Source of the DNA: Acidiferrimicrobium sp. IK
GTDB taxonomy: Bacteria; Actinomycetota; Acidimicrobiia; Acidimicrobiales; Palsa-688
Length of the DNA stretch: 64,000 nt
Assembly: GCF_025499425.1 (NCBI RefSeq)
Contig: NZ_JAIMCB010000003.1
Span: 1 to 64,000 of the forward strand
Reading direction: 5' to 3'
Shown here: one piece after another, positions 53,242-61,533 of the stretch
Layout of the letters: each line of letters opens with the position of its first letter
How positions within the stretch are numbered: position 1 is the first letter of the stretch
Notes under the pieces: generated by a model
Database searches by the model: none
Seen by the model: the letters and a program-made list of their open reading frames with translations, nothing else
What the model was told of the DNA's origin: nothing
Made by a program: the position numbers and the translations under genes

Positions 53242-54907
53242 CCAGACACCCGCCCCCCGCCCTTGCCTGAGGGTGCGCGCCGCGATCTGCACCCGTGTGT
53301 CCACGGCCGAGCAGGTGAACGGGACGTCGCTCGATACCCAGATGGACGAGTGCCACTCGTACGCTCGCAGTAGGGGACTAAAGGTGGTCGGCGAGTACGT
53401 GGATGGCGGCGTGTCGGGCAAGTACGCCAACCGCCCCAGTCTGGATCGGCTCATGGCGGACTGCCGGGGCGGGCTGATCGACGTTGTGATCGTCTCCAAG
53501 CACGACCGTTTCGGCCGCTCGTTCCGCCACACCGTCGTCCTGATCGGCGAACTCGAGGAGATGGGCATCGAGTTCGTGAGCATCGCGGAACGGATTGACG
53601 ACACACCGGCCGGCCGGTTCCAGCGCAACGTGCTCCTGTCGGTGTCGGAGTTCGAGCGGGAGCGAATTCTAGAGCGGACGGTCGCTGGGATCGAGCGAAC
53701 AGCGCTGGAGGGGCGGTGGCCGAACGGCGGGATACCGTTCGGCTGGCGGATCTTCCGAGACGAGCGGTCGCGGTCCAAGGTGGAGATCGACCCCGTGGAG
53801 GCGGCCGTCTGGGAACGCATCGCGGAAGCGCTGATCGACCGGGGCCTGTCCACGCTCGCGTTGGCTCGCGAGCTAAACGCTGCCGGAGTCCGCACCCGGA
53901 AGGGACGCACATGGAGCGCGTCCTCGGTGAACAAGCTCGTGAGAGACGCGCACGCGCTCGACGGGAATTGGGTGTATCGGCGTGAGGGTCGGCGCTGGGC
54001 CAAGCCGGGCGACGGCCCGCCGATCCCTATTTCTCTCCCGCCGATCCTGACCGGGGAAAGGTTCGCAGCTCTTCAGGCGGCTATCGGCCGGCCCAACCGG
54101 ACCCGTAAACCAGTTAAGACCCTCTCGTTGCTGTCCGGCCGTCTCGTGTCGTCTTGCGGGTCGCAAATGTGGGTCATGACCAAGCACTCGGGTGTCCGCT
54201 TCTACCGATGCCGGGCCAAGTTCGCCGCGGACGGCGGCGGCGGGGCCAGGGTTGCGAACTGCGGATGCCGCAACATCGACGCCAACGCTATTGAAGAGCA
54301 CGTCTGGACGGCCGTCGCAGAAGCCCTGTCAGACCCCAGCGCGCTGGTCGGCCTCGCCGCCGACCAGGCGGCTACAGCCGCCGCTTCGGCAGGAATCTCA
54401 ACCGACGACGTGGCCGCCCTCGACCGGCGGATCGCCAGGTTGGAGAAGGCGGCGTCCACGGCGCTCGCGGACGCCCTCGCCCAAGGGATTGACATGGCTG
54501 TCGCAGCGGGTGCCGTGAAGGCCATCCAAACGGGACTTACTGAGGCACGCGACCGACGCCAGCAGGTCGCCGCCTGGGCAGCCACGGCCGCCGAGCTGTC
54601 CGGCCGAGCCAAAACAATCAACGAAATCGCTACCGAAACGAACGCCGCCCTTGCTCTCCGCCCCTTCGACGACGCGCACCGCCGAGTCCTCGACGCCCTC
54701 GACGTGACGGTCTGCGCGACCGACTGGACCGTCTGCGAAGCATGCGGCGGGTCTGGTCGAGCCACAGGCGCCGGCCGCGGGCGCATCTGCGACCCCTGCG
54801 CCGGTCATGGCCACTTCCCGGTACTCGCCATACAGGGGCATCTGCCGCGGCTGGCAGGCGGCGAGGCGCTCTGGCCTGTCACGTTCGCTGGCCGCTCGTC
54901 CGCATGA
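53228..54907 (+). CDS. int: Serine integrase of the conjugative element
   Basis: 559 aa. Resolvase domain with CTRVS (catalytic Ser25), EYVDGGVSGKYANRP, VSKHDRFGRS and SVSEFERERI. Recombinase domain (GGIPFGWRI, ALARELNAAGVRTRKGRTWSASSVNKLV), coiled coil, then an unusual C-terminal CEACGGSGRATGAGRGRICDPCAGHG. The usual zinc ribbon is degenerate (VSSCGSQMWVMTKHSGVRFYRC). Placed at the right end of the element, where its attachment site should be close. It integrates and, with a partner, excises the element. Confidence 0.92.
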   Translation: MPKTSQTPAPRPCLRVRAAICTRVSTAEQVNGTSLDTQMDECHSYARSRGLKVVGEYVDGGVSGKYANRPSLDRLMADCRGGLIDVVIVSKHDRFGRSFRHTVVLIGELEEMGIEFVSIAERIDDTPAGRFQRNVLLSVSEFERERILERTVAGIERTALEGRWPNGGIPFGWRIFRDERSRSKVEIDPVEAAVWERIAEALIDRGLSTLALARELNAAGVRTRKGRTWSASSVNKLVRDAHALDGNWVYRREGRRWAKPGDGPPIPISLPPILTGERFAALQAAIGRPNRTRKPVKTLSLLSGRLVSSCGSQMWVMTKHSGVRFYRCRAKFAADGGGGARVANCGCRNIDANAIEEHVWTAVAEALSDPSALVGLAADQAATAAASAGISTDDVAALDRRIARLEKAASTALADALAQGIDMAVAAGAVKAIQTGLTEARDRRQQVAAWAATAAELSGRAKTINEIATETNAALALRPFDDAHRRVLDALDVTVCATDWTVCEACGGSGRATGAGRGRICDPCAGHGHFPVLAIQGHLPRLAGGEALWPVTFAGRSSA

Positions 54908-55260
54908 CGGCGGAGGGCGCCCCCACGCTATTCAGGTCACTCGCTGGTGAACCGAACACTTTTCGTGCATACCCGATGGGTACCGGGATCCCCGCCAGTC
55001 GGCGTCTGGCCCTGACCGAGTTTTCCGACGAAGCTGAACTGATCCGGGAGGTTCTGACTCGTCTCGCCCCGTCCTTCCATGTAGATCGGGAAGTTTGGGA
55101 TACGCACTGCGGCGGGAAGCGCCTTCGGATCGACGCCATCCTTCGTCCGCGAGATACGGAGGGATGGAAGGACGCCGACGTCCGACAGCACCGTCGCCCG
55201 ACCCGTAACCTCCGCAGCACACAGGCCAGACGTCCCCATCCGCCCGGCCTCGAACGCTGA
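54904..55260 (+). pseudogene. Nuclease-like ORF truncated near the right end of the element
   Basis: ATGA overlap with the integrase. The first ~90 residues (EAELIREVLTRLAPSFHVDREVWDTHCGGKRLRIDAILRPRDTEGWKDADV) resemble, from memory, small actinobacterial plasmid/phage proteins that go on to a GxEFK nuclease-like motif. After WKDADV the sequence becomes low-complexity (RQHRRPTRNLRSTQARR) and stops. The resemblance breaks near 55181, which may be the recombination point of the element. Confidence 0.55.
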
Positions 55261-55306
55261 CCCCACGTTGGCACTGCCCCCTCCTACCGAGCGCAGTGCC
55301 ACCCGG

Positions 55307-55627
55307 TCACGCGCTCTCTCGAAGCTGCACTCCCTCGGGGGTGATGGCGAGGGTGAAGCCCACGCCCAAAGCGGCGGACAGTCGGCTCAGGGTGGTCAGC
55401 GACGGCTCGTGCTCGCCGGACTCGAGGCGCGCCACATGCGGTTGGCGCATCCCGACCAGCCGGCCGAAGGCCGTCTGGGTGAGGCCATGCTCAGTCCGGT
55501 AGCGGATCACCCGGATGGCCACCTCGTTGGCGAGGCGGGTGCGATCGTATTCGGCCCGGTAGGCCGGGTCAGCCAGGTCACGCCTATGCAGCTCGGTGGC
55601 GGTGGTCAGCTCGGAAACGTTCACCAT
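55307..55627 (-). CDS. XRE antitoxin (HigA-like) right of the element
   Basis: 106 aa. VIRYRTEHGLTQTAFGRLVGMRQPHVARLESGEHEPSLTTLSRLSAALGVGFTLAITPEGV is a HigA helix-turn-helix with the usual short beta tail. It starts 7 bp after the toxin gene ends (minus strand). It represses the operon through the palindrome at 55971-55986 and neutralises the toxin. Confidence 0.9.
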   Translation of the reverse strand: MVNVSELTTATELHRRDLADPAYRAEYDRTRLANEVAIRVIRYRTEHGLTQTAFGRLVGMRQPHVARLESGEHEPSLTTLSRLSAALGVGFTLAITPEGVQLRESA

Positions 55628-55634
55628 GAAATGG

Positions 55635-55961
55635 CTATCCCTTCAGCTCGCTCAGTCGTTGCTCGGCGGCGCTGCATGCCCGTCGAAGGCCTGGTGGGTC
55701 CTGCAGGGCTTCGGGGGTGATCGCTGCGATGACGAAGCGCTCGCCGACTTGGCGATACAGGGCTCGCCACGGGCTTCGCCCGGCGCGTGGGCGCAGTTCC
55801 CGCAAGCTTGCGACTTCCTGTACGGCACTCGTATGAGGATGACGCAGCGCCGGCCCGAGCGCCTCGGGCTTGACCACGGCGTTATGCAGCGCGGCGCGCT
55901 CAACGGCCGACAGGGCAGCTCGTTCTCTCTCGGCGCCGGGAAGGTAGACCACCAGCCACAT
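55635..55961 (-). CDS. HigB/Gp49-type toxin right of the element
   Basis: 108 aa. LVVYLPGAERERAALSAVERAALHNAVVKPEALGPALRHPHTSAVQEVASLRELRPRAGRSPWRALYRQVGERFVIAAI is the Gp49-like pattern, with the typical final helix LRRACSAAEQRLSEL. Toxin-first order with the antitoxin behind. It is a different lineage from the pair at 45322-46001, so the two need not cross-react. Confidence 0.9.
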   Translation of the reverse strand: MWLVVYLPGAERERAALSAVERAALHNAVVKPEALGPALRHPHTSAVQEVASLRELRPRAGRSPWRALYRQVGERFVIAAITPEALQDPPGLRRACSAAEQRLSELKG

Positions 55962-55970
55962 CCGCGAAAC

Positions 55971-55986
55971 ATACCATCGATGGTAT
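55971..55986. promoter_or_regulatory. Perfect palindromic operator of the right toxin-antitoxin operon
   Basis: ATACCATCGATGGTAT, a perfect 16-bp palindrome, 10 bp before the toxin start codon. Likely HigA binding site. Confidence 0.75.
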
Positions 55987-56013
55987 CAGAGGCCGCCCGC
56001 GGGCCGCCGCCGG

Positions 56014-56322
56014 TCAGCACTGGGGAGGTCCCGTTGTGGACCGGCGCGCCGCATCTCGGCGGGTTGAAGCGTCACGTAGGCCAGGACGGTCAATCAGGAT
56101 CCCGGGGACCAGGCGGTTGTCAACGGAGGCGACGAACGCTTCGAGAGCGGCAGAGATGTAGGTCGACCGAGTCATGTTTCGCTCATCGACCAGGTTGTCG
56201 AGCAAGGCCGTTTGGCTCGGACTGAGATGTAGTTGGAGCCGATCGGTGTGGATACGGCGACGCCGCTCAACCCGGGTATCGGCGGGCAGGACCTGATTAG
56301 CGGAAGACCGAGCAGCGTCCAT
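56014..56322 (-). CDS. Ribbon-helix-helix-like small protein
   Basis: 102 aa. The central block RLQLHLSPSQTALLDNLVDERNMTRSTYISAALEAFV has the strand-helix-helix layout of CopG/RHH proteins. The flanks are basic and disordered-looking. May be a DNA-binding regulator or an orphan antitoxin; no toxin gene is attached. C-terminal end (GLRDASTRRDAARRSTTG) unusual, so it may be altered. Confidence 0.55.
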   Translation of the reverse strand: MDAARSSANQVLPADTRVERRRRIHTDRLQLHLSPSQTALLDNLVDERNMTRSTYISAALEAFVASVDNRLVPGILIDRPGLRDASTRRDAARRSTTGPPQC

Positions 56323-56441
56323 GGCATCCAGCGGTCAGGGTGGTACCTCCTCTCGGGTGCGAATCGCCCGCTTTCTCGTCACACCCCAGGCGCGACAGGT
56401 GCCGGTGCCTGCGGTGTCGGAGATCGGCACCCCGATGGAGT

Positions 56442-57212
56442 TCACCATCCGGCAGCGAGACCGCCGTCGACGACGATCGTTTGACCAGTCAGGTAGGAGC
56501 TTGCCGGTCCTGCGAGCAGAAGTAGCGCGCCGTCAAGATCACTTTCGACGCCCCACCGGTGCATGGCGACCCGGCGCAATACGCGCTTGTCGAATTGCGG
56601 GTTAGCGCGAAGTACGGCGACCATTTCGGTGTCGATCCAGCCTGGACACAAGGCGTTGACGGTGACGCCTTCGCTGGCCCATTCGACTGCGAGGGTTCGA
56701 CTGAGTCCGTTGACGCCGGCTTTGGACGCTGTGTAGGGGGCGGCCCACGCCTCCCCGAGCAGCCCGAGCACGCTGCTGACGTTGATGATCCGGCCGTGCC
56801 GGCGGCTGAGCATGCCTGCGGCCACGGCCTGTGTCAACGCGAAGACGGAGCGTAGGTTGAGCGTGAGAATATCGTCCCAATCGCTCATGAGAAGTTGGTG
56901 GGAGGGGGCGGGTCGTGACAGGCCGGCGTTGTTGACGAGAATGTCGGCGCCGCCCCAGGCGTCGGCTACCGTAGCGGCAACCTCGACCGGACCCTCGTTG
57001 CGGTTGAGGTCTGCGGGCACGACGAGCGGCTCGTTGGCGAGCGTCGCCGCGATTTCGCGCAGTTGGCTTTCGCTGCGCGCGACCAAGGCCACCCGCGCCC
57101 CGGCGGCGTCGAGGGTTTGAGCGGCACGGGCGCCGATCCCCCGGCTGGCGCCGGTGACGATCGCTCGTTGGCCAGTGAGCCCGAACAACTCGTCTAGGAG
57201 CGCCGCTGTCAC
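56442..57212 (-). CDS. Short-chain dehydrogenase/reductase
   Basis: 256 aa classical SDR. NAD(P)-binding TGASRGIG, structural NNAG (DILVNNAGLS), catalytic Ser in NVSSVLG, Tyr-Lys pair in YTASKAG and the PGWIDTEM loop. Oxidises or reduces a hydroxyl/keto group, likely the beta-hydroxyacyl step of the local pathway. Its start overlaps the TetR gene stop (ATGA), so the two are co-transcribed. Confidence 0.92.
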   Translation of the reverse strand: MTAALLDELFGLTGQRAIVTGASRGIGARAAQTLDAAGARVALVARSESQLREIAATLANEPLVVPADLNRNEGPVEVAATVADAWGGADILVNNAGLSRPAPSHQLLMSDWDDILTLNLRSVFALTQAVAAGMLSRRHGRIINVSSVLGLLGEAWAAPYTASKAGVNGLSRTLAVEWASEGVTVNALCPGWIDTEMVAVLRANPQFDKRVLRRVAMHRWGVESDLDGALLLLAGPASSYLTGQTIVVDGGLAAGW

Positions 57213-57835
57213 TGGGCCGGTGTGAACAACCGGAGCAAACTGCCGGACATGGTCTCGTACATTCTCTCGTAGTCCTTCGCTCGTTTGGCTCGGAACCAGA
57301 CGGGAACATAGTTCATGGCACCGTGCAGACAGTGCAGCGCGGTGGCCTCGTCATCGACGGCGAACTGGCCGGTGGCGAGGCCTCGTTCGATGACGGATCT
57401 GAAGATCTGGTCATGCTCTTGCCGCAGTTGCTTAACGTGTCCGCGATGCGGTTCGGGCCAGTCCAGCGGGTACAGGAACAAGCGTGCCGCCTGACGGCGC
57501 TCACGCACCACCACCTTCAGCTGGGTGCGAATCAGGAACCTAAGCTGATCGGCCGCTGGAGCCTCGGGATCGAGGTTGACCTGAGCCATCTGCTCGTTCA
57601 CTTGGATCCCGACCCAGGCGAGGCTGGCTGTGACGAGATCGTCTTTGCTGGAGAAGTAGTGATATAGGGTTGCTTTGGTGAGGTCCAGCCGCTCGGCGAT
57701 GGACTCCAGATTGGTCTCGTGATAGCCCCGCTCGGCTAAAGTGTCGGCGGTGGCGGACAGGATGTCTTCGATCTTGTTCATCCGCCGGCGCGCGACCCTG
57801 CTCGGCGGGACGCCAGATGTGTCAGCTACTGGCAT
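57209..57835 (-). CDS. TetR-family regulator
   Basis: 208 aa. N-terminal HTH (ILSATADTLAERGYHETNLESIAERLDLTKATLYHYFSSKDDLV), then a helical ligand domain with a C-terminal half like TetR_C proteins that respond to acyl-CoAs or aromatics. The frame has ATG 57835 and ATG 57781 (MNKIEDIL). Upstream neighbour genes on the same strand make it the probable local repressor. Confidence 0.9.
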   Translation of the reverse strand: MPVADTSGVPPSRVARRRMNKIEDILSATADTLAERGYHETNLESIAERLDLTKATLYHYFSSKDDLVTASLAWVGIQVNEQMAQVNLDPEAPAADQLRFLIRTQLKVVVRERRQAARLFLYPLDWPEPHRGHVKQLRQEHDQIFRSVIERGLATGQFAVDDEATALHCLHGAMNYVPVWFRAKRAKDYERMYETMSGSLLRLFTPAQ

Positions 57836-58107
57836 GTCTCATATCTCTCCAGTCCGAGTGTCATCCGACGCTCTCCGGGTAGCGCGAGCGAGTTCGGCCC
57901 GGCTCCGCCATACCCGGGGGGAATGACGGCGCCGTAGAGGCCTAGGCATCCGGTTTCGAGGAGTAACTTGCGGATCAGTTTCATGTCCTGCGGGTGCTGG
58001 TCGAGATCGTCGTTCCGGGGGATCACCTTCTCCCGGGTGAACCTGCGGGTCGTCTCGGCGAACAGAGAGTCGCTTTCGTAGTGCTTTCGGGGAACGGTGT
58101 CTGTCAT
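57826..58107 (-). pseudogene. Acyl-CoA dehydrogenase, N-terminal fragment
   Basis: 93 residues. LFAETTRRFTREKVIPRNDDLDQHPQDMKLIRKLLLETGCLGLYGAVIPPGYGGAG is the start of the acyl-CoA dehydrogenase N-terminal domain. It then reads PNSLALPGERRMTL and stops, without the middle and C-terminal FAD domains (~300 residues). A deletion has joined it to the TetR gene, which it overlaps by 10 bp. Its start overlaps the DUF35 stop, so it was once part of the operon. Confidence 0.85.
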
Positions 58108-58514
58108 GATGTCTCTAGGTCTGCGAACCGAAGCTCAGTCCATCCGGTGTGACCAACGAATTGGGCTTGCACGCGGGCGCCGATGGCCGGCGGCGACGTC
58201 AGACGACCTACGAGGCGGCCGCCGCCGTCGAGATCGACCGTGGCCACGGTGTAGGGAATTTCCGCAGCGAAGGCCGGATCGAATGCCCGGTGCACGACGA
58301 TGTAGGAGAAGACCGTTCCGGTGCCGTCTGCCTGCTCCCATCGGCTGAGCGGCTCGGCGCAGTACGGACATGCGGGCGTGGAAGGAAACCGACGTCTGTG
58401 GCAGGCGGTGCATGCCTGCAGAGCGATGCGGTGCTCGTTGAGCTGCTGCCAGTAGTGGGCGCTGTCCTCGTCGGGTGAGGGTTTGGGGCCGGTGACGGGT
58501 GCGGTCGTGCTCAC
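58104..58514 (-). CDS. DUF35 zinc-ribbon/OB-fold protein (second locus)
   Basis: 136 aa. Zinc ribbon CTACHRRRFPSTPACPYCAE (four Cys) plus OB fold (GTVFSYIVVHRAFDPAFAAEIPYTVATVDLD). It is probably the partner of the thiolase-like protein at 59965-61119, although the two genes are on opposite strands here, unlike the coupled pair at 17465-19065. Confidence 0.88.
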   Translation of the reverse strand: MSTTAPVTGPKPSPDEDSAHYWQQLNEHRIALQACTACHRRRFPSTPACPYCAEPLSRWEQADGTGTVFSYIVVHRAFDPAFAAEIPYTVATVDLDGGGRLVGRLTSPPAIGARVQAQFVGHTGWTELRFADLETS

Positions 58515-58529
58515 GAAAAACTCCTCTTC

Positions 58530-59345
58530 TTATCTGCCGGTGAAGGCGGGCTTACGTTTGTCGGCGAAGGCGAGCAACCCCTCGTGTGCGTCCTCGCTGG
58601 TCAGGCAGTAGCGGGCGGTGACCTCGCGCTCCAACCGCATGCCGCTGCTGATGCCGGTCCCGTCCCGCAAGGCGGTGTTGAGCACCGACTTGGCGTTCGC
58701 GACAGCCAGCGGTGACTTCTTCGCGACCTCTGCAGCGAAAGCGATGCCGGCGTCCAGTAGTTCACCGTCTGGCACCACTTGGCTGACGAGCCCCCAGTCT
58801 AGTGCCTCGGCCGGGCTGAGCAACCGGCCCGAGAAAATCAGCTCGCGGGCGCGGGCAGGCCCGACGGCACGGGGGAGCAGGGTGAGGACCCCGCCGCCGC
58901 CCATCTGCCCGAACGGCAGGTGGGCGTCGCCGATGCGGGCCGACTCCGACGCGATGGCCAGATCGCAGGAGAGCACCAGTTCGATACCGCCGGCGACCGC
59001 AATCCCGTTGACCAGCGCCATCACCGGCTTGGGGAGAAGGAAGATCCGACTGAACATGTTCTGAATGTCCTCCAGGAACTGCGGAAAATCCCGCGCGTCG
59101 CGCTGTAGGACCTGGTACTTCTTCATGTCTCCCCCGGCGCTGAAGGATCGGCCGCTGCCGGTAACGGCGATGACGCGCACGGCTGGATCGGCAGCGAGCT
59201 GGTCGAATATTCTGCCCAGGGCCTTCGCTGTGTCCCAGTCAAGCGGGTTCATCTCTGTAGGCCGGTTCAACGTCACCAGGCCCAGCGTCGCTCCGACGTC
59301 GTTCACTGGTATCTGGCGCACCAGCGTGAAATCATTGCCGGTCAT
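58530..59345 (-). CDS. Enoyl-CoA hydratase/isomerase (crotonase family)
   Basis: 271 aa from ATG 59345 (GGAGGAACCC site; the frame is open to 59504 but only in low-complexity sequence). Crotonase motifs: oxyanion-hole GRSFSAGGDMKKY and GIAVAGGIELVLSCDLAIASESARIG. Where the catalytic Glu of hydratases is expected, this has FGQMGGGGV; the second Glu position is not obvious, so hydration versus isomerase/lyase activity is open. Overlaps the thioesterase remnant by ATGA. Confidence 0.88.
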   Translation of the reverse strand: MTGNDFTLVRQIPVNDVGATLGLVTLNRPTEMNPLDWDTAKALGRIFDQLAADPAVRVIAVTGSGRSFSAGGDMKKYQVLQRDARDFPQFLEDIQNMFSRIFLLPKPVMALVNGIAVAGGIELVLSCDLAIASESARIGDAHLPFGQMGGGGVLTLLPRAVGPARARELIFSGRLLSPAEALDWGLVSQVVPDGELLDAGIAFAAEVAKKSPLAVANAKSVLNTALRDGTGISSGMRLEREVTARYCLTSEDAHEGLLAFADKRKPAFTGR

Positions 59346-59810
59346 AGGGTTCCTCCTTGTGGGTGAGCGGAGCTCGGCCGACCGAGGTGGGGCGGCTGGC
59401 AAAGAGGCGCGGCGGCTAGAGCGTCGCGCAACCAGCCAGGTAGCGGGGCGGGGGCGAGCGTGCGCCGCTCCCCGTCGCCACTGAACTCCGCCCACCCGTG
59501 CCACTCGACGGAATGGACGACGATCGCCGAGTCTGGCGTCCGTCGAGCGGTCATCGCCAGGCCCAACGACTTCTTGCCTGCCGAGGTCGCACCCAGTTCC
59601 AGCTCCAACTCGTCATCCAGCACCGGCGCGCGATAGTTGGCGGCTGACCCGACACAGGGGCACGTCTCGCCCTCACGCAGCATGTCGCCCAACGGCTTGC
59701 CCGAGGTCACGCAGCCAGCCGGTTGTCAAAGCTTCCATCCAAGAGTACGGCGCCGCGCAATACAAGATCCCGGCGGCGTCAACGTCGCCCATGACGACAT
59801 GACGGATCGT
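59342..59810 (-). pseudogene. Hotdog acyl-CoA thioesterase, frameshifted
   Basis: One frame (start 59792) reads MGDVDAAGILYCAAPYSWMEALTTGWLRDLGQAV, the active-site loop of 4-hydroxybenzoyl-CoA-type thioesterases (GDxDAAGILY). It stops at about 59676. The other frame, 59710-59342, carries PLGDMLREGETCPCVGSAANYRAPVLDDELELELGATSAGKKSLG and PLPGWLRDAL, the rest of the fold. A single-base indel near 59700 separates them. The extreme 5' end also lacks a good start (ACG about 59810 in frame), so the gene is dead. Confidence 0.75.
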
Positions 59811-59912
59811 CTACGCAACACTGTCATCACTGTCGCAGCGGTCGGCCGAAACATGAGCCTAGCCTACCAGACGTTCGGTAACCGACGTCAAGGCTGGAGT
59901 TCAATTGCCTGG

Positions 59913-59940
59913 TTGACGTTGGGAGTCTCGCGGTGATAAC
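59913..59940 (+). promoter_or_regulatory. Candidate promoter of the 59965 thiolase gene
   Basis: TTGACG (59913-59918), 16-bp spacer, GATAAC (59935-59940). The ribosome site AGGAGGTGG follows at 59952-59960 before ATG 59965. Confidence 0.5.
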
Positions 59941-59964
59941 CTGCCCCCACTAGGAGGTGGTGGT

Positions 59965-61119
59965 ATGGCAACCGAGGCTGCAGCCGCGGTCGGGGTCGGA
60001 TACACGAAACTCACCAAGGCGTCCGGGAGAACCGTCCTGGATCTCGCTACGGAGGCCGCGCGAAGCTCGGCTCAGGATGCCGGCGTCCCGCTGGCGGAGA
60101 TCGACGGCGTCGTCAGCTTCAGCGTGCTTGACGATTCGGTATCCAGCGAGGCCGTCGCGACCACGCTGGCGCTGCCCGAGTTGCGCTACGTGATGGACTT
60201 CCACCAGGGCGGCCAGTCGCCGTGCTTCATGATCCAGCAAGCCGCGATGGCAGTGACCCAGGGCTACGCCAAGAACGTGCTCGTGTTCCGGGCGCTCAAT
60301 GGCAGGTCCGGGGTGCGGGTGGGTAGCGGGCAGTTCGCCGGTGGGGCGGCTCAGTACCGCTACCCGATCGGCTACAACGCGTATCTGATGTACATCGCCA
60401 TGTGGGCCCAACGATACCTGTACGAGACCCGAACGGACCCTCGGGCCTTGGGTGAGGTCGCGGTGGCACAGCGCGCATATGCCGAGCGCAACGAACGGGC
60501 GATCCAGCGCCGGCCGCTCGACATGGACTCGTATCTAGCCTCGCCGATGGTCGCCGAACCATTTCGGGTGGCGGACTGTACCAGTGAGGTCGACGGAGCG
60601 TGCGCTGTTTTGGTGACCACCCTGGAACGTGCTCGGGATCTTCGTCACCCCCCGGCTGTGATCGCCTCAGCCGCCTATCGAGCGGGAGCGCGGCCGGGCC
60701 TGGACATCGGCGACCAGCTGCTCTACGACGACTACACCAGGAACTTCACCAGCCTTCTCCGGGAGGAACTGTACCGGCGCGCTGACATAACGGCTGGCGA
60801 TGTGGATTTCGCGGAGATCTACGACTGTTTCACAGCGGTCGTGTTGATGGGGTTGGAGGGGCTAGGCTTCTGCGGCCGGGGCGAAGCTGGAGAGTTCGTG
60901 CGCTCGGGCGCGACTGGTTTGAACGGAGGGCTGCCCGTCAACACCCACGGCGGCCTGCTGGCCGAGGGGTACCTGCACGGGATGAACACCGTCGCTGAGG
61001 CCGTGCTGCAGATCCAGGGCCGATGCGGAGACAGGCAAGTGGCGCGCCACGACGTAGGAGTAGTGACCTCAGGCGCCCTCGTCGACGGTTCCGCCCTCGT
61101 TCTCACCACTGATCGCTGA
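59965..61119 (+). CDS. Thiolase-fold lipid-transfer-type enzyme (second locus)
   Basis: 384 aa, homologous throughout to the protein at 17465-18661 (LVFRALNGRSGVRVG, DYLASPMV / SYLASPMV, EIYDCFTAVV, GGLPVNTHGGLLAEGYLHGMNTVAEAVLQI). The pocket segment reads FHQGGQSPCFMIQQAA, with Cys87 close to the position that is Gly/Ala in the first copy, so its chemistry may differ. It likely works with a DUF35 protein (58104-58514). Strong AGGAGG site. Confidence 0.85.
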   Translation: MATEAAAAVGVGYTKLTKASGRTVLDLATEAARSSAQDAGVPLAEIDGVVSFSVLDDSVSSEAVATTLALPELRYVMDFHQGGQSPCFMIQQAAMAVTQGYAKNVLVFRALNGRSGVRVGSGQFAGGAAQYRYPIGYNAYLMYIAMWAQRYLYETRTDPRALGEVAVAQRAYAERNERAIQRRPLDMDSYLASPMVAEPFRVADCTSEVDGACAVLVTTLERARDLRHPPAVIASAAYRAGARPGLDIGDQLLYDDYTRNFTSLLREELYRRADITAGDVDFAEIYDCFTAVVLMGLEGLGFCGRGEAGEFVRSGATGLNGGLPVNTHGGLLAEGYLHGMNTVAEAVLQIQGRCGDRQVARHDVGVVTSGALVDGSALVLTTDR

Positions 61120-61503
61120 AGGCAGGATGCCTGCACGACCCGACAGGGCACCGACTACTGGAACTGGCCACACCCCGCGAGAGAAAAGAACTCACCATGA
61201 ACTCCATTTTCAACCGGCTCACTGATCTCTTGGGCATCGAGTTCCGATCATCCAGGAGGGCATGGGCCGGTACAAAACTAATAGCGTCGCCGCCGCCGTG
61301 TCTAGCGCTGGGGGTTCGGCACGGTGAGTAAGCCCCGGATGAAGAGCGGCATCGTCTGGCTCTGGAGCCAACAGGCCTCGCGGAATCGAATGGGTGCGGG
61401 CACTTTCGGGGAGACGCCCGACTTGGACGTTTCCGTGCAGACTCCTGAACAGTTCCGGGGGGGGCTACGGTTTTAGCACCGCCGACTGGTTTAGGATCGG
61501 CGT
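61120..61503. other. Intergenic stretch holding a decayed gene
   Basis: Apart from the nitronate-monooxygenase remnant at 61197-61325 I see no coding sequence. The stretch after 61326 has a GGGGGGG run (61458-61464) and no recognisable signal until the MaoC-like gene. Confidence 0.5.
61197..61325 (+). pseudogene. Nitronate monooxygenase-like remnant
   Basis: ATG 61197 reads NSIFNRLTDLLGIEF, and one base later the frame continues PIIQEGMGRYKTNSVAAAVSSAGGSAR to a stop at 61325. Together this is the N-terminus of the nitropropane dioxygenase/NMO family (flavin-binding FPIIQxGMG). One base is missing at about 61248, and the remaining ~300 codons are gone. Confidence 0.7.
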
Positions 61504-61533
61504 GTGGGATTCTCTGAGGCGAAGGACGCATTG

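Larger units (their letters stand above)
19208..55260. mobile_element. Integrative conjugative element or integrated conjugative plasmid
   Basis: One relaxase, a complete-looking type IV secretion set, coupling protein, primase, RepA-like ATPase and terminal serine integrase lie between two blocks of catabolic genes. Borders are approximate: left in 19066-19207, right near 55180-55260, where an ORF overlapping the integrase stop loses its family resemblance. Seven copies of a shared 16-bp upstream motif mark its operons. A Tn554-like transposon is nested at 26112-33293. Confidence 0.8.

Noticed and set aside
19066-55310. Direct-repeat attachment sites of the conjugative element
   Set aside because: Only 6-8-bp matches were found between the two junction regions. 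These are not better than chance in this GC-rich DNA.
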